DNA of 64,000 nt from Saccharothrix australiensis. Lineage in GTDB: Bacteria > Actinomycetota > Actinomycetes > Mycobacteriales > Pseudonocardiaceae. Made by a program: the position numbers and the translations under genes. Shown in pieces: positions 30,801 to 55,230 of the stretch. Positions within the stretch are counted from its first letter, which is position 1. Every line of letters begins with the position of its first letter. The notes below the pieces were generated by a model, which worked only from the letters and a program-made list of their open reading frames with translations, was not told the origin of the DNA and made no database searches. The stretch spans positions 3,373,501 to 3,437,500 of the forward strand of contig NZ_RBXO01000001.1 of assembly GCF_003634935.1 (NCBI RefSeq). The letters are read 5' to 3'.

Positions 30801-33800
30801 GCCTGGCGAAGCTGCTCGACCTCGTCCGGGCGGTCGACGCGCCGGTGTGGGCGGTGACGCGGTCCGCGGTGTCCACCGGGCGCGGCGACCACCTCGCCCA
30901 TCCCGCCGGCGCGGCGACGTGGGGCCTGGGCCGCGTGGTCGGGTTGGAGCGCCCGGAGCGGTGGGGCGGCCTGGTCGACCTGCCCGCCGAGGTCGACGAC
31001 CGCACCTGGGACCGGTTCGTCGCGGTGCTCGCGCAGGGCGTCGAGGACCAGGTGGCGATCCGGTCCGCCGTCCTGGGCCGCCGCCTGGTCCGCACGGCGG
31101 CGACCGGCGAGCCCTGGACGCCGCGGGGCACCGTCCTGGTCACCGGCGGCACCGGGGCCCTGGGCGCGCGCGTGGCGCGCCTGCTGGCCCGCTCGGGCGC
31201 GGAGCACCTGGTGCTCGCCTCGCGCCGCGGACCGGGCGCGCCGGGCGCGGACGAGTTGGCCGCGGAGCTGCGCGGGCTCGGCGCGGAGGTGACGGTGGCG
31301 GCGTGCGACGTCGCCGACCGGGACGCCCTGGCCGCGCTGCTCGCCGACCACCCCGTGCACGCCGTCGTGCACACCGCCGGCGTCCTCGCCGACGCCGTCG
31401 TGGACAACCTGACCGCCGACGCCCTGGCCGACGTGCTGCGCGCCAAGGCGGTCGCCGCACGCAACCTGCACGAGCTGACCGGCGACCTGGACGCGTTCGT
31501 CCTGTTCTCCTCGACCTCGGGCACCCTCGGCAACCCCGGCCAGGCCGCGTACGCCGCGGCCAACGCCTACCTCGACGCCCTCGCCGAGCACCGGCACGCC
31601 GCCGGCCTGCCCGCCACGTCCGTGGCGTGGGGCCCGTGGGCCGCGTCCGGCATGGCCGCCGGCCTGTCCCGCCGGCTGCGCGACGCCGGCGTGCCGCCGA
31701 TGGACCCGGACCGCGCGCTCGACGCGATGCTGCGCGCGGTGGGCGACCGCCGGGCCGCGCTGACCGTGACCGACCTCGACTGGGCGCGCTTCGCGCCCGG
31801 CTTCACCGCGACCCGGCCCACCGCGCTGTTCGCCGAGCTGCCGGAGGCCCGCGTCGCCGCGCCGCGGCCCGAGCCGTCCCGCCACGCCTTCGCCGACCTG
31901 CCCGCCGCCGACCGCCTGCCCGCCCTGCTCGACCTGGTCCGGTCCCGGGCGGCGGCCGTGCTCGGGCACGCGTCGGCCGCGCGGGTCGCGCCGGACCGCG
32001 CGTTCCGCGACCTCGGCTTCGACTCGCTGACCGCGCTGGAGCTGCGCACCGCGCTGGGCACCGCGACCGGCCTGAAGCTGCCGGCCGGCCTGGTGTTCGA
32101 CCACCCGACCCCGACGGCGCTCGCCGCGCACCTGCGCGACGAGCTGTTCGGCGCCGAATCGGAGGCCCCGGTCGCGGCGGCGGTCGACGCGGGCGACCCC
32201 GTGGCGATCGTCGGCATGGCGTGCCGGTTCCCCGGCGGGGTGTCCTCGCCGGAAGACCTGTGGCGGCTGGTGGAGTCGGGCGTCGACGCGGTGTCGGCCT
32301 TCCCCGACGACCGCGACTGGGCCCCGGGTGAGGACCCCGGCTACACGCCGGTGGGCGCGTTCCTGCGTGACGTGGCGGAGTTCGACGCGGGTTTCTTCGG
32401 GATCTCGCCGCGTGAGGCGTTGGCGATGGACCCGCAGCAGCGGTTGCTGCTGGAGACGTCGTGGGAGGCGTTCGAGCGGGCCGGGATCGACCCGGCGACG
32501 GTGCGGGGCGGTCGCGTCGGCGTGTTCGCGGGCACCAACGGCCAGGACTACGCGGACGTGGTGTCGGTGTCGGCGGACGACGTCGCCGGCTACGTGGGCA
32601 CCGGGAACGCGGCCAGCGTGCTGTCCGGTCGGGTCGCGTACGCGTTCGGGCTCGAAGGCCCGGCGGTGACGGTGGACACCGCGTGCTCGTCGTCCCTGGT
32701 GGCGCTGCACCTCGCCGTCCGCGCGCTGCGGTCGGGTGAGTGCGACCTGGCCCTGGTCGCCGGTGCCACGGTGATGTCGACGCCGGAGTCCTTCGCGGAG
32801 TTCGGCCGTCAGGGCGGGCTCGCGGCGGACGGTCGGTGCAAGGCGTTCTCGGCGGCGGCCGACGGGACGGGGTGGGGCGAGGGCGTCGGCGTGCTGCTCG
32901 TGCGCCGGCTGTCGGACGCGGTGCGGGAAGGGCACCGGGTGCTGGCCGTGGTCCGTGGTTCGGCGGTGAACTCCGACGGCGCGTCCAACGGCCTGACCGC
33001 GCCGAACGGTCCTTCGCAGCAGCGGGTGATCCGCCAGGCGCTGGCCGACGCGGGTGTCGCACCGTCCGAAGTGGACGCTGTGGAGGCGCACGGCACCGGC
33101 ACCGCCCTGGGCGATCCGATCGAGGCGCAGGCGTTGCTGGCGACTTACGGTCAGGACCGCGACGAGCCGTTGTGGTTGGGTTCGGTGAAGTCGAACCTGG
33201 GGCACACCCAGGCGGCGGCGGGTGTCGCCGGGATCATCAAGATGGTCATGGCGATGCGGCACGGCGTGTTGCCGAGCACGTTGCACGTGGACGAGCCCAC
33301 GCCGCACGTGGACTGGTCGGCCGGCGCGGTGGAGCTGTTGACCGCGAACCGGACCTGGCCCGAGGTGGACCGGCCGTGGCGCGCGGGTGTGTCGTCGTTC
33401 GGTGTGAGCGGCACCAACGCGCACGTCATCGTGGAGGACTACCCGGCGCAGCCGGCACCGGAAGCCGCCGGGCGCGACGTCCCGCTGCCGTGGTTGCTCT
33501 CGGCCCGCGCCGCCGACGCCCTGCCGGCCCAGGCCGCCCGCCTGGCGTCGCTCGACGCCCCGGCGCGCGACGTCGCGCACTCGCTCGCCACCACCCGGTC
33601 CGCGCTGGAGCGCCGGGCCGTGCTGCTGGGTGACGACCCGCGTGCGCTCGCCGCCCGCTTCGCGGAGGGCGTGGTCGAACCCGGTGTGGTCACCGATGAC
33701 CTTGCCGATGGCAAGGTGGCGTTCCTGTTCACGGGTCAGGGTGCGCAGCGGGTCGGGATGGGTCGTGAGCTGTACGGCGCTTTCCCGGTGTTCGCGGAAG

Positions 33801-36800
33801 CGTTCGACGCCGTGTGTGCTGCTCTTGACATGCCGTTGGGCGAGTTGGGCGCGGGTGAAATCGATCGGACGGAGTTCACGCAGCCGGCGTTGTTCGCGGT
33901 TGAGGTGGCGTTGTTCCGGTTGTTCGAGTCGTGGGGTGTGAAGCCCGATTTTGTTGCGGGGCATTCGATCGGTGAGCTTGCTGCCGCTCATGTGGCGGGT
34001 GTGTTGTCGTTGGATGACGCTGCCACGTTGGTGAAGGCGCGTGGGCGGTTGATGGGTGCGTTGCCCGAGGGTGGCGCGATGGTCGCGGTGCAGGCGACCG
34101 AGGCTGAGTTGGATTTGACCGAGGGTGTGTCGGTTGCGGCGGTGAACGGGCCTTCCTCGCTGGTGTTGTCGGGTGTGGAAGAGGAAGTGCTGGCGGTCGC
34201 GGAGAAGCTTGCGGCGCAGGGTCGTAAGACGAAGCGGTTGGCGGTGAGTCATGCGTTCCACTCGGTGTTGATGGAGCCGATGCTGGCCGGGTTCCGCGAG
34301 GTCGCGGAGTCGTTGGCGTACGGCGATTTGCTGGTTCCGGCGGTGTCGACGGTGACGGGCAAGCCGGTGACGGACGAGTGGCGGTCGCCGGAATATTGGG
34401 TGGGGCAGGTGCGGCAGGCGGTGCGGTTCGCCGACGCCGTGACAACCCTGCACGAGCAGGGCGTGCGGACGTTCCTCGAACTCGGTCCGGACGGCGTGCT
34501 GTCGGCGCTGGGCCAGGAGGTCGTCGCCGAGCCGGGTGGTTTCGTCGCGGCGCAGCGCAAGGACCGGCCCGAGGCGCGGACCGCGGTCGAGGCGGCGGCG
34601 CGCCTGCACGTGCGCGGCGCGGCCGTGGACTGGGCGGCCTACTTCGCGGTGGCGGGTGGACGGCGCGTCGACCTGCCGACCTACCCGTTCCAGCGCAAGC
34701 GGTACTGGCCCCGGCCGGCGCGCCCGGTGGGCGACCTGGCGGCCTTCGGGCTGTCCGACGCGGACCACCCGCTGCTCGGCGCCGCGGTCGAGTCGCCCGA
34801 TTCCGGCGCGGTGCTGTTCGTCGGCGCGCTGTCCGCGCCTGCCGGGTCGTGGCCGGCGGACCACGTGGTGTCCGGCTCGGTCCTGCTGCCCGGCACGGCG
34901 TTCGTCGAACTCGCGCTGCGGGCCGGCGACGAGGTGGGCCTGCCGCACCTGGAGGAGCTGACGCTGTCCGCGCCGCTGGTGCTGCCGGACCGCGGCTCGG
35001 TGCGGTTCAACGCGGTCGTGGCGGCACCCGACGGGACGGGCCGCCGGACCGTGACCGTGCACGCCCGCCACACCGACACCGACCCGTGGACCGTCCACGC
35101 GTCCGGCACGCTCGCCCCGGCGAGGCCCGTGCCCTCCCCGATCGCCGAGTGGCCGCCCGCCGGCGCGGAACCCGTCGCCGTGGACGACCTCTACCCGGCC
35201 CTGGCGGACCTCGGGCTCGCCTACGGCCCGCTGTTCCGCGGGCTGCGCGCGGCGTGGCGGCGGGACGGCGAGGTGTTCGCCGAGGTCGAGCTGCCGGAGG
35301 CGGCCGACGCCGCCCGGTTCGGCATCCACCCGGCGCTGCTGGACGCGGCCCTGCACGGCATCGCGCTCGGTGGCCTGACGTACGACGACGAGGGCGGCGG
35401 ACCCCGGTTGCCGTTCGCGTGGCGGGACGTGGCGCTGCACGCGGTGGGGGCGACGTCCCTGCGGGTGCGCATCACGCCGACCCGGCCGGGCACGGTCGCG
35501 CTGGAGGCGTGTGACGCCACCGGGGCCCCGGTGGTCTCGGTGGGGTCGCTGGCGCTGCGCCCGGCGGCACCGGTCGCGTCGACGGCACCGCAGGACCTCT
35601 TCCACGTCGCCTGGACCCCTTGGCGCGCACCGGACGCGGACGCGAGCGTCGCCGTGCTGGGCATCGACCCGTTCGGGTCGGGGCTGCCCGTGCACGCCGC
35701 GGTGGCCGACGTGGCGGCGGCGGCCCCGGACGCCGCGCTGCTGGTGCTCCCCGACACGCCGCCCCACCTGGCCGGCGCGACGGCGGCCGACGTGCTGGGG
35801 GTGCTGCGGCAGTGGCTCGCCGACGACCGCCTGGCCGACACGCGCCTGGTCGTGGTGACCCGGAACGCGGTGGCCGTCACGGACGAGGAGGTGCCCGGCG
35901 CGGGGCACGCCGCCGCGCGCGGTCTGGTGCGGTCGGCGGCGACGGAGAACCCGGACCGCTTCCTGCTGCTCGACGTGGCCGGCTCGGGTCCGGGCGCGGC
36001 GCTGGTCGGCGGCCTGATCGCCGCCGGCGAGCCGGAGGCGGCCCTGCGGGACGGCACGGTGTTCGTGCCGCGCCTGGCCCGCACCACCGCCACCCCGGCC
36101 CGGCCCGACTTCGGGTCCGGCGCGGTCCTGGTGACCGGTGCGGCGGGCGCGCTCGGCCGGCTGGTGGCGGACCACCTGGTGACGCGGCACGGCGTGCGCC
36201 GGCTGGTGCTGGCGGGCAGGCGCGGCGCGCAGGCGCCCGGCGCGGCCGACGTCACCGCGCGGCTGACCGCCGCCGGCGCCGAGGTCGAGTGGGTGGCCTG
36301 CGACGTCGCCGACCGGGAGGCCGTGCGCCGGCTGTTCGCCGACCACCCCGTGACGGGTGTCGTGCACCTGGCGGGCGTGCTGGACGACGGCGTGCTGTCG
36401 TCGCTGACGCCCGAGCGGCTCGCGGCGGTGCTGCGGCCCAAGGCCGAGGCCGCGTGGCACCTGCACGAGCTGTCCGGTGAGCTGTCCGCGTTCGTGCTGT
36501 TCTCGTCGGCCGCCGGTGTGTTCGGCGGCGCGGGTCAGGGCAACTACGCCGCCGCGAACGCGTTCCTGGACGCGCTCGCCCAGCACCGCCGCGCGCTGGG
36601 CCTGCCCGCGACCTCGCTGGCGTGGGGTCCGTGGGCGGGCGAGGGCATGGCGGGCGCGCTGGCCGACGCCGACCGCGACCGGCTCGACCGGGCCGGCGTC
36701 GCGGGCTTCTCGCCCGAGGAAGGGCTCGCGCTGCTGGACGCCGGGTTGGCGGCGGACCGGGCGCTGGTCGTGCCGCTGCGGATCGACCTCGACCGGGTCC

Positions 36801-39800
36801 GCGCCGACGGCGTGCCACCGCTGTTCCGCGGCCTGGTCCGCGCGCCGGCGCGGCGGGCGGCGGCACGCGGGGCCGACCGCGCCGCGAACGGCCTGGTCGA
36901 CCGGCTGACCGGCCGGACCGCCGAGGAGCAGACCGCCGTGCTGCTGGAGGTGGTGCACGGCCGGGTGCGCGCGGTGCTCGGATACGGTGACGAGCTGCTC
37001 GACGCGGCGAAGTCGTTCCGCGACCTGGGGTTCGACTCGTTGACGGCGGTGGAGCTGCGCAACGCGCTGTCCGGGGAGACCGGCCTGCGGCTGCCCGCGA
37101 CGCTGGTGTTCGACCACCCGACGCCGGCCGCGCTCGCCGACCACCTGCGCGGTGAGCTGGTGGGTGGCGCTGCACCCGTGACCGCCGTCCCGGTGGTGCG
37201 ACGGGTGGACGACGACCCGGTCGTGATCGTGGGCATGGCGTGTCGGTACCCCGGCGGGGTGTCCTCGCCGGAGGGGTTGTGGGAGCTGGTCGCGGGCGGT
37301 GTGGACGCGATCTCGCGCTTCCCGGTGAACCGGGGCTGGGACCTCGGGCGGCTCTACCACCCGGACCCCGCGCACCCTGGCACCACCTACACGGATCAGG
37401 GTGGTTTCCTGCACGACGCGGCGGAGTTCGACGCGGGGTTGTTCGGGATTTCGCCGCGTGAGGCGTTGGCGATGGATCCGCAGCAGCGGTTGTTGCTGGA
37501 GACGTCGTGGGAGGTGTTGGAGCGGGCTGGTGTGGACCCGTTGTCGTTGCGCGGCAGTCGGACGGGTGTGTTCGCGGGTGTCATGTACTACGACTACGGC
37601 GCTCGGCTCTCGTCGGTGCCCGAGGATGTCGAGGGCTATCTCGGTACGGGCACCGCGGCGAGCGTGGTGTCGGGTCGGCTTTCCTACACGTTCGGGTTCG
37701 AGGGTCCGGCGGTGACGGTGGACACGGCGTGTTCGTCGTCGTTGGTGGCACTGCACCTCGCCGCACAGGCGCTGCGCAATGGCGAGTGCGACATGGCGTT
37801 GGCCGGCGGTGTCACGGTCATGTCGACGCCTTACACGTTCATCGACTTCAGTCGGCAGCGCGGCCTGTCCCCGGACGGTCGGTGCAAGTCCTTCTCCGCT
37901 TCGGCCGATGGCACCGGCTGGGGTGAGGGTGTCGGCATGCTGCTGGTGGAGCGGTTGTCGGACGCTCGCCGGTTGGGGCATCCGGTGTTGGCGGTGGTCA
38001 AGGGTTCGGCGGTGAACCAGGATGGTGCGTCGAACGGGTTGACCGCGCCGAATGGTCCTTCGCAGCAGCGGGTGATCCGGCAGGCGTTGAGCAGCGCCGG
38101 CTTGACTCCGTCCGAAGTGGACGTGGTGGAGGCGCACGGCACCGGTACCACGCTCGGTGACCCGATCGAGGCGCAGGCTTTGCTGGCGACTTACGGTCAG
38201 GACCGTGACGAGCCGTTGTGGTTGGGTTCGGTGAAGTCGAACCTGGGTCACACGCAGGCGGCGGCGGGTGTCGCCGGTGTGATCAAGATGGTCATGGCGA
38301 TGCGGCACGGCGTGTTGCCGAAGACGTTGCACGTGGATGAGCCGTCGCCGCACGTGGACTGGTCGTCGGGTGCGGTGGAGTTGTTGTCGGCGTCGCGGGA
38401 GTGGCCTGCGGTGGGGCGTGCGCGGCGGGCGGCGGTGTCGTCGTTCGGCATCAGCGGCACCAACGCCCACGTGATCCTCGAACACGCCGAGGACGACGCA
38501 CCCGCCGACGTCGTCACCGTGCACAGCCCCGTGGTGCCGGTCGTGGTGTCCGCCAAGGACGACGACGCACTGCGCGCCCAGGCACGACGCCTGCGCGACC
38601 ACCTCGTCGAGCGGGACATCGCGCCGGTGGACGCCGCGTGGTCGCTCGCCACCGGGCGTGGCGCACTGGAGCGGACGGCCGTCGTCGTGGCGGCGGACCG
38701 GGACGAACTGCTCGCCGGGCTCGATGCGGTCGCCGACGGTCGCGCCCCGGCACGGGCCACCGGCACGACGGCTTTCCTGTTCACGGGTCAGGGTGCGCAG
38801 CGCGTCGGGATGGGCCGTGAGCTGTACGACGCCTTCCCGGTGTTCGCGGCAGCCTTCGACGCGGTGTGCGCCGCGTTCGACATGCCGTTGGGCGACTTGG
38901 GCGCGGATGAGATCGATCGGACCGAGTACACCCAGCCGGCGTTGTTCGCGGTTGAGGTGGCGTTGTTCCGGCTGTTGGAGTCGTGGGGCGTGAAGCCGGA
39001 CTTCGTCGCCGGGCATTCGATCGGTGAGCTGGCCGCCGCGCATGTGGCGGGTGTGTTGTCGTTGGAGGACGCCGCCACGTTGGTGAAGGCGCGTGGCCGG
39101 TTGATGCAGGCCCTGCCCGAGGGTGGGGCGATGGTCGCGGTGCAGGCCGCCGAGAACGAGGTCGAGCTGACGCCGGGTGTGTCGGTGGCGGCGGTGAACG
39201 GGCCGTCGTCGGTGGTGCTCTCGGGTGTGGAAGAGGAAGTGCTGGCGATCGCGGAGGGCTTCGCGGCGCGTGGGCGCAAGACGAAGCGGCTCGTGGTGAG
39301 TCATGCGTTCCACTCGGTGCTGATGGAGCCGATGCTGGCCGAGTTCCGGGTGATCGCCGAGTCGTTGGCGTACGGCGAACTGCTGGTTCCGGCGGTGTCG
39401 ACGGTGACCGGCAAGCCGGTGACCGACGAGTGGCGCTCGCCGGAGTACTGGGTCGGTCAGGTGCGGCAGGCGGTGCGGTTCGCCGACGCCGTCACCACGC
39501 TGTGGACGGCGGGCGCGACCAAGTTCGTCGAGGTCGGGCCCGGCGGGGTGGTGACGGCGATGGCGGCGGAGTCGCTGCCCGCCGACGCGGTCCTGGTGCC
39601 CGCCCTGCGCGACGGCGCGGAGGCGCGCGCGGTGACGTCCGCCGCGGCGGCGGTGGGCGCGGACTGGCGGAAGGTGCTGGCCGGCCGGGGCGCTCGGCGC
39701 GCGGACCTGCCGACCTACGCCTTCCAGCGGCGGCGGTACTGGCTCGACGAGACCCCGAGCCCCGCGGCCGACCCGGTGGACGAGCGGTTCTGGGCGGCCG

Positions 39801-41713
39801 TGGCCGGCGGCGACGTCGAAGACCTCGCCCACACCCTCGGCGTGGCCGACACCGCGGCGCTGGACGCCGTGCTGCCCGCGCTGTCGGCGTGGCGCAAACG
39901 CGAGCGCGAGCAGGCCGCGGTGGACGGCCGGCGGTACCGCGTCGAGTGGGCACCGGTCGCGGTGGCCGGCGGCCTGCGCGACCAGGTGTGGCTCGTGGTC
40001 GCCGCCGACGGCGACGAGTGGGCGGCGTCGGTGCGCGCGGAACTGGCCCGGCACACGACCGTCGTCGCCGCCTCGGTGGACGCCCTGCCCGACGCGGCGG
40101 GCGGGTTCGCCGGCGTGGTGTCGTTGCTGCCCGCCGAACCCGCGACGCTCGCGCTGGTGCAGGCGCTCGGCCGGGCGGGGGTCGACGCGCCGCTGTGGTG
40201 CGCCACCCGCGAGGTCGTCGGCGGCGTCCGGCCCGAGCAGGGCGGCATCTGGGGCCTCGGCCAGGTCGTCGGGCTGGAGCACCCGGAGCGGTGGGGCGGC
40301 CTGGTCGACCTGCCGTCCACCGTGGACGAGCGGATCGGCGGCCTGCTGGCGGCCGTGCTGGCGGACGGCTCCGAGGACCAGGTGGCGGTGCGCGCGGCCG
40401 GTGTGACGGCACGCCGGCTGGTGCCCGCCCCCGCCTCCGGCGCGACGTGGACCCCGCGCGGCACCGTGCTCGTGACCGGCGGCACGGGCGCGTTGGGCGC
40501 GCGGGTGGCCCGCGCGCTGGCCGGGGCGGGCGCGGAGCACCTGGTGCTGACCAGCCGCGGTGGCCTGGGCGCGCCCGGCGCGGTGCGGCTGCGCGACGAG
40601 CTGGTGGACCTGGGCGTCGAGGTCACGGTCGCGGCGTGCGACGTGGCCGACCGGGACGCCGTGGCCGGGCTGCTCGACTCGCTGGACGGCCTGACCGCCG
40701 TCGTCCACGCCGCCGGCGTCACCAAGGACGTGCCGCTGGACCGGTTGACGCCCGAGGACTTCGCCGAGGTGTGCGCCGCGAAGGTCGCGGGCGCGTGGCA
40801 CCTCCACGAGCTGCTGGGCGACCGGCCGCTGGACGCCTTCGTGCTGTTCTCCTCCATCGCGGGTGTCTGGGGCAGCGCCACGTCGGGCGCGTACGCGGCG
40901 GCCAACGCCGCCCTCGACGCGCTCGCCGAGCACCGCCGGTCGCGTGGCCTCGCCGCCACGGCCGTCGCCTGGGGGCCGTGGGCGGGCAGCGGCATGGCCG
41001 CCGACGAGGACGTCGCCGAACGGCTCCGTGCCCGCGGCCTGCGGCCGATGGACCCGGCGGACGCGGTGACCGCCCTGTGGCGGGCGGTGCCGGACGACAC
41101 CGCGGTGGTCGTCGCCGACGTGGACTGGGCCCGGTTCGCCGAGCTGTTCACCGCGGCCCGGCCGCGCCCGCTGATCCGCGAGGTCGCGCCGGCGCGACCG
41201 GCACCGGTGGCGCAGGCCGCGGAGGCGACCGCCGAGCGGCTCGCCGCGCTGCCGCCGGCCGACCGCGCGCGCGTCCTGCTGGACGTGGTGCGCGACCAGG
41301 TCGCCGCCGTGCTCGGGCACGGCTCCGGCGCGGCGGTCGACGTGGACCGGCAGTTCCGCGAGCTGGGCTTCGACTCGCTGACCGCGGTGGAGCTGCGCAC
41401 CGCGCTCACCGCCGCGACCGGCCTCGCGCTGCCCGCCACGGTCGTGTTCGACCACCCGACGCCGCTCGACCTGCGGGACCGCCTGCTCGCCGAGCTGGCG
41501 CCCGCCGACGCGGCCGGGTCCGACGAGGACGCCCACCTGCGGCACGTCCTGGCCACCATCCCGCTCGACCGCCTGCGGGCGGCGGGACTGGCCGGCGTCC
41601 TGCTCGACCTCGCGCGGGACCCGGCGGACGCACCCACCCCGGCCGGCGTCGACGTCGACGACCTCGACGTCGACGACCTGGTCCGCCTCGCCCTGGACCA
41701 GGGCGACGCCTGA
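27884..41713 (+). CDS. Type I modular PKS C: extension modules 6-8
   Basis: A 4609-residue subunit, 36 bp after PKS B. The ATG at 27884 (GAGG at 27868-27871) starts the coiled-coil docking segment (residues 1-33); an in-frame start at 27863 would precede it and is less likely. Approximate domains: KS6 34-462, AT6 473-886, KR6 894-1311, ACP6 1339-1422; KS7 1437-1853, AT7 1864-2273, DH7 2283-2563, KR7 2571-2986, ACP7 3013-3093; KS8 3110-3536, AT8 3549-3953, KR8 4013-4433, ACP8 4461-4540; docking region 4546-4609. All ATs are malonyl-type. Action: hydroxyl, alkene, hydroxyl. The C-terminus ([10 protein letters not shown], then [10 protein letters not shown]) is a different docking subtype from the ends of A, B and D, which should direct C specifically to D. 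Confidence 0.97.
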   Translation: MSNEQKLLEHLRWMTGELRETRDRLRAAEDAAREPVAIVGLACRFPGGVDTPEQLWRLLDAGADAVGPFPDDRGWDLDALFDPDPDRPGTTYVDSGAFLADAAGFDPALFGISPREALAMDPQQRLLLEVTWEALERAGLDPLSLRGSRTGVYTGTNGQDYGSQGKVPAELEAHIGTGTASSVLSGRVSYSFGFEGPAVTVDTACSASLVALHLAVQALRNRECDLAVAGGATVMATPGAFTEFSRQRGLAADGRCKPFAAAADGTNWGEGAGVVLVERLSDALRNGHRVLAVVRGTAVNQDGASNGLTAPNGPAQQRVIRQALDSAGLAPSDVDFVEAHGTGTRLGDPIEAHALLATYGRNRPDDRPLWLGSVKSNLNHTQAAAGIAGVLKVVLSLTRGRLPRTLHVDAPTPHVDWASGAVRLLTEARDWPRGERVRRAGVSAFGVSGTNAHVVLEEAPEVEPATPVADDRAVRAFPVSGKDAAALAAQARRLLDVDAALPDLAHTLATRRAALDERAVVVAGDRAGLRAGLRALADGTPSASVVRGSVRSGGLAFLFTGQGAQRAGMGRGLHAAFPVFAEAFDAVREAFGLPLGDPGAGLIDRTEHAQPALFAVEVALFRLFESWGVKPDFVAGHSIGELAAAHVAGVLSLEDAATLVEARGRLMGALPEGGAMVAVQAAEDELVLTPGVSVAAVNGPSSVVLSGVEQEVLAIAESLAAQGRKTKRLTVSHAFHSVLMEPMLAEFRRVAEGLAYAAPTIPVVSTVTGEPVSAEWASAEYWVDQVRRPVRFADALAALHDRGVRTYLELGPDGVLSALGRENLPDDVALTPALRGDRPEAETATTAVAALHVRGIAVDWDAVLGGGGWVDLPTYAFQRQRLWLTGAVADTADPWTYRVRWHPVDLPPGAPSGTWAVVAPADPDGAELAALAARALERHGAHVVPTTGAVPDAVAGVVSFLAFDDHDPAAPAGLAKLLDLVRAVDAPVWAVTRSAVSTGRGDHLAHPAGAATWGLGRVVGLERPERWGGLVDLPAEVDDRTWDRFVAVLAQGVEDQVAIRSAVLGRRLVRTAATGEPWTPRGTVLVTGGTGALGARVARLLARSGAEHLVLASRRGPGAPGADELAAELRGLGAEVTVAACDVADRDALAALLADHPVHAVVHTAGVLADAVVDNLTADALADVLRAKAVAARNLHELTGDLDAFVLFSSTSGTLGNPGQAAYAAANAYLDALAEHRHAAGLPATSVAWGPWAASGMAAGLSRRLRDAGVPPMDPDRALDAMLRAVGDRRAALTVTDLDWARFAPGFTATRPTALFAELPEARVAAPRPEPSRHAFADLPAADRLPALLDLVRSRAAAVLGHASAARVAPDRAFRDLGFDSLTALELRTALGTATGLKLPAGLVFDHPTPTALAAHLRDELFGAESEAPVAAAVDAGDPVAIVGMACRFPGGVSSPEDLWRLVESGVDAVSAFPDDRDWAPGEDPGYTPVGAFLRDVAEFDAGFFGISPREALAMDPQQRLLLETSWEAFERAGIDPATVRGGRVGVFAGTNGQDYADVVSVSADDVAGYVGTGNAASVLSGRVAYAFGLEGPAVTVDTACSSSLVALHLAVRALRSGECDLALVAGATVMSTPESFAEFGRQGGLAADGRCKAFSAAADGTGWGEGVGVLLVRRLSDAVREGHRVLAVVRGSAVNSDGASNGLTAPNGPSQQRVIRQALADAGVAPSEVDAVEAHGTGTALGDPIEAQALLATYGQDRDEPLWLGSVKSNLGHTQAAAGVAGIIKMVMAMRHGVLPSTLHVDEPTPHVDWSAGAVELLTANRTWPEVDRPWRAGVSSFGVSGTNAHVIVEDYPAQPAPEAAGRDVPLPWLLSARAADALPAQAARLASLDAPARDVAHSLATTRSALERRAVLLGDDPRALAARFAEGVVEPGVVTDDLADGKVAFLFTGQGAQRVGMGRELYGAFPVFAEAFDAVCAALDMPLGELGAGEIDRTEFTQPALFAVEVALFRLFESWGVKPDFVAGHSIGELAAAHVAGVLSLDDAATLVKARGRLMGALPEGGAMVAVQATEAELDLTEGVSVAAVNGPSSLVLSGVEEEVLAVAEKLAAQGRKTKRLAVSHAFHSVLMEPMLAGFREVAESLAYGDLLVPAVSTVTGKPVTDEWRSPEYWVGQVRQAVRFADAVTTLHEQGVRTFLELGPDGVLSALGQEVVAEPGGFVAAQRKDRPEARTAVEAAARLHVRGAAVDWAAYFAVAGGRRVDLPTYPFQRKRYWPRPARPVGDLAAFGLSDADHPLLGAAVESPDSGAVLFVGALSAPAGSWPADHVVSGSVLLPGTAFVELALRAGDEVGLPHLEELTLSAPLVLPDRGSVRFNAVVAAPDGTGRRTVTVHARHTDTDPWTVHASGTLAPARPVPSPIAEWPPAGAEPVAVDDLYPALADLGLAYGPLFRGLRAAWRRDGEVFAEVELPEAADAARFGIHPALLDAALHGIALGGLTYDDEGGGPRLPFAWRDVALHAVGATSLRVRITPTRPGTVALEACDATGAPVVSVGSLALRPAAPVASTAPQDLFHVAWTPWRAPDADASVAVLGIDPFGSGLPVHAAVADVAAAAPDAALLVLPDTPPHLAGATAADVLGVLRQWLADDRLADTRLVVVTRNAVAVTDEEVPGAGHAAARGLVRSAATENPDRFLLLDVAGSGPGAALVGGLIAAGEPEAALRDGTVFVPRLARTTATPARPDFGSGAVLVTGAAGALGRLVADHLVTRHGVRRLVLAGRRGAQAPGAADVTARLTAAGAEVEWVACDVADREAVRRLFADHPVTGVVHLAGVLDDGVLSSLTPERLAAVLRPKAEAAWHLHELSGELSAFVLFSSAAGVFGGAGQGNYAAANAFLDALAQHRRALGLPATSLAWGPWAGEGMAGALADADRDRLDRAGVAGFSPEEGLALLDAGLAADRALVVPLRIDLDRVRADGVPPLFRGLVRAPARRAAARGADRAANGLVDRLTGRTAEEQTAVLLEVVHGRVRAVLGYGDELLDAAKSFRDLGFDSLTAVELRNALSGETGLRLPATLVFDHPTPAALADHLRGELVGGAAPVTAVPVVRRVDDDPVVIVGMACRYPGGVSSPEGLWELVAGGVDAISRFPVNRGWDLGRLYHPDPAHPGTTYTDQGGFLHDAAEFDAGLFGISPREALAMDPQQRLLLETSWEVLERAGVDPLSLRGSRTGVFAGVMYYDYGARLSSVPEDVEGYLGTGTAASVVSGRLSYTFGFEGPAVTVDTACSSSLVALHLAAQALRNGECDMALAGGVTVMSTPYTFIDFSRQRGLSPDGRCKSFSASADGTGWGEGVGMLLVERLSDARRLGHPVLAVVKGSAVNQDGASNGLTAPNGPSQQRVIRQALSSAGLTPSEVDVVEAHGTGTTLGDPIEAQALLATYGQDRDEPLWLGSVKSNLGHTQAAAGVAGVIKMVMAMRHGVLPKTLHVDEPSPHVDWSSGAVELLSASREWPAVGRARRAAVSSFGISGTNAHVILEHAEDDAPADVVTVHSPVVPVVVSAKDDDALRAQARRLRDHLVERDIAPVDAAWSLATGRGALERTAVVVAADRDELLAGLDAVADGRAPARATGTTAFLFTGQGAQRVGMGRELYDAFPVFAAAFDAVCAAFDMPLGDLGADEIDRTEYTQPALFAVEVALFRLLESWGVKPDFVAGHSIGELAAAHVAGVLSLEDAATLVKARGRLMQALPEGGAMVAVQAAENEVELTPGVSVAAVNGPSSVVLSGVEEEVLAIAEGFAARGRKTKRLVVSHAFHSVLMEPMLAEFRVIAESLAYGELLVPAVSTVTGKPVTDEWRSPEYWVGQVRQAVRFADAVTTLWTAGATKFVEVGPGGVVTAMAAESLPADAVLVPALRDGAEARAVTSAAAAVGADWRKVLAGRGARRADLPTYAFQRRRYWLDETPSPAADPVDERFWAAVAGGDVEDLAHTLGVADTAALDAVLPALSAWRKREREQAAVDGRRYRVEWAPVAVAGGLRDQVWLVVAADGDEWAASVRAELARHTTVVAASVDALPDAAGGFAGVVSLLPAEPATLALVQALGRAGVDAPLWCATREVVGGVRPEQGGIWGLGQVVGLEHPERWGGLVDLPSTVDERIGGLLAAVLADGSEDQVAVRAAGVTARRLVPAPASGATWTPRGTVLVTGGTGALGARVARALAGAGAEHLVLTSRGGLGAPGAVRLRDELVDLGVEVTVAACDVADRDAVAGLLDSLDGLTAVVHAAGVTKDVPLDRLTPEDFAEVCAAKVAGAWHLHELLGDRPLDAFVLFSSIAGVWGSATSGAYAAANAALDALAEHRRSRGLAATAVAWGPWAGSGMAADEDVAERLRARGLRPMDPADAVTALWRAVPDDTAVVVADVDWARFAELFTAARPRPLIREVAPARPAPVAQAAEATAERLAALPPADRARVLLDVVRDQVAAVLGHGSGAAVDVDRQFRELGFDSLTAVELRTALTAATGLALPATVVFDHPTPLDLRDRLLAELAPADAAGSDEDAHLRHVLATIPLDRLRAAGLAGVLLDLARDPADAPTPAGVDVDDLDVDDLVRLALDQGDA
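27983..32160 (+). other. PKS module 6: KS-AT(malonyl)-KR(B)-ACP
   Basis: KS Cys 28496-28498 (A-C-S-A-S). The catalytic-His loop reads N-L-N-H (29012-29023) where the other KSs read N-I-G-H or similar; the His is kept. AT Ser 29795-29797 with H-A-F-H, so malonyl. The KR has no Trp and reads V-L-A-D; Tyr 31550-31552, so B-type is predicted. ACP Ser 32024-32026. Product: beta-hydroxyl. Confidence 0.85.
32195..37170 (+). other. PKS module 7: KS-AT(malonyl)-DH-KR(B)-ACP
   Basis: KS Cys 32684-32686; K-S-N-L-G-H. AT Ser 33965-33967 with H-A-F-H, so malonyl. The DH is canonical: His 34862-34864 in [11 protein letters not shown], then A-Y-G-P-L-F and L-L-D-A-A-L-H. The KR has L-D-D and Tyr 36545-36547, so B-type. 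ACP Ser 37037-37039. Product: trans alkene. Its KS and AT share long, almost identical DNA stretches with module 3. Confidence 0.9.
37210..41510 (+). other. PKS module 8: KS-AT(malonyl)-KR(A)-ACP
   Basis: KS Cys 37730-37732. AT Ser 39017-39019 with H-A-F-H, so malonyl. The KR has Trp 40868-40870 and Tyr 40892-40894, no L-D-D and Ser at the A2 His position, so an A-type hydroxyl (probably A1) is predicted. ACP Ser 41375-41377. The KS8 DNA uses noticeably more T-ending codons than its neighbours. Confidence 0.88.
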
Positions 41714-41750
41714 TGCCCACCCCAGACCACTGCGAAGCGCGGAGCACACG

Positions 41751-54971
<13,221 letters not shown>

Positions 54972-54982
54972 GGTCCGCGGCG

Positions 54983-55030
54983 GGCCGTCCGCGCGGCACC
55001 GGGGAACCGGTGCCGCGCGGACGGCCTTTT
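54983..55030 (+). terminator. Strong intrinsic terminator after PKS D
   Basis: A perfect 20-bp stem (54983-55002 with 55007-55026), a GGAA tetraloop (55003-55006) and TTTT at 55027-55030, eleven bases after the PKS D stop. It closes the B-C-D operon and isolates PKS E, whose own promoter begins 28 bp later. Confidence 0.9.
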
Positions 55031-55057
55031 CGCTGCTCCACCGCCCTGAGGGGGGCC

Positions 55058-55104
55058 TAGGGGGACGGTAGGGGTTGTCGCCGAAATCCGGCCGTTCCTA
55101 GCGT
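55058..55104 (+). promoter_or_regulatory. Promoter of PKS E (TAGGGG repeats plus TAGCGT)
   Basis: TAGGGG at 55058-55063 and 55069-55074 (11-bp period), 24 bp, TAGCGT at 55099-55104. Beyond the repeats it also shares GGTAGGGGTTGTC and the CCGTTC/GCGTTC patch with the PKS B promoter, suggesting the two upstream regions are copies of one another. The expected leader is about 120 nt and ends in AGAGGTGG before the ATG, as in PKS B. Confidence 0.65.
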
Positions 55105-55230
55105 CCGACTCCGGGGACGTGCGGTCGTGCCGCCGTCCCGCGATGCACCGGGCCGCCCGACGCCGATCGGGGACCGGTGCGGGTTTGTTCCGTCGAGCGC
55201 GCAGGTGTTGCGGGCAAGAGGTGGGGTCCG

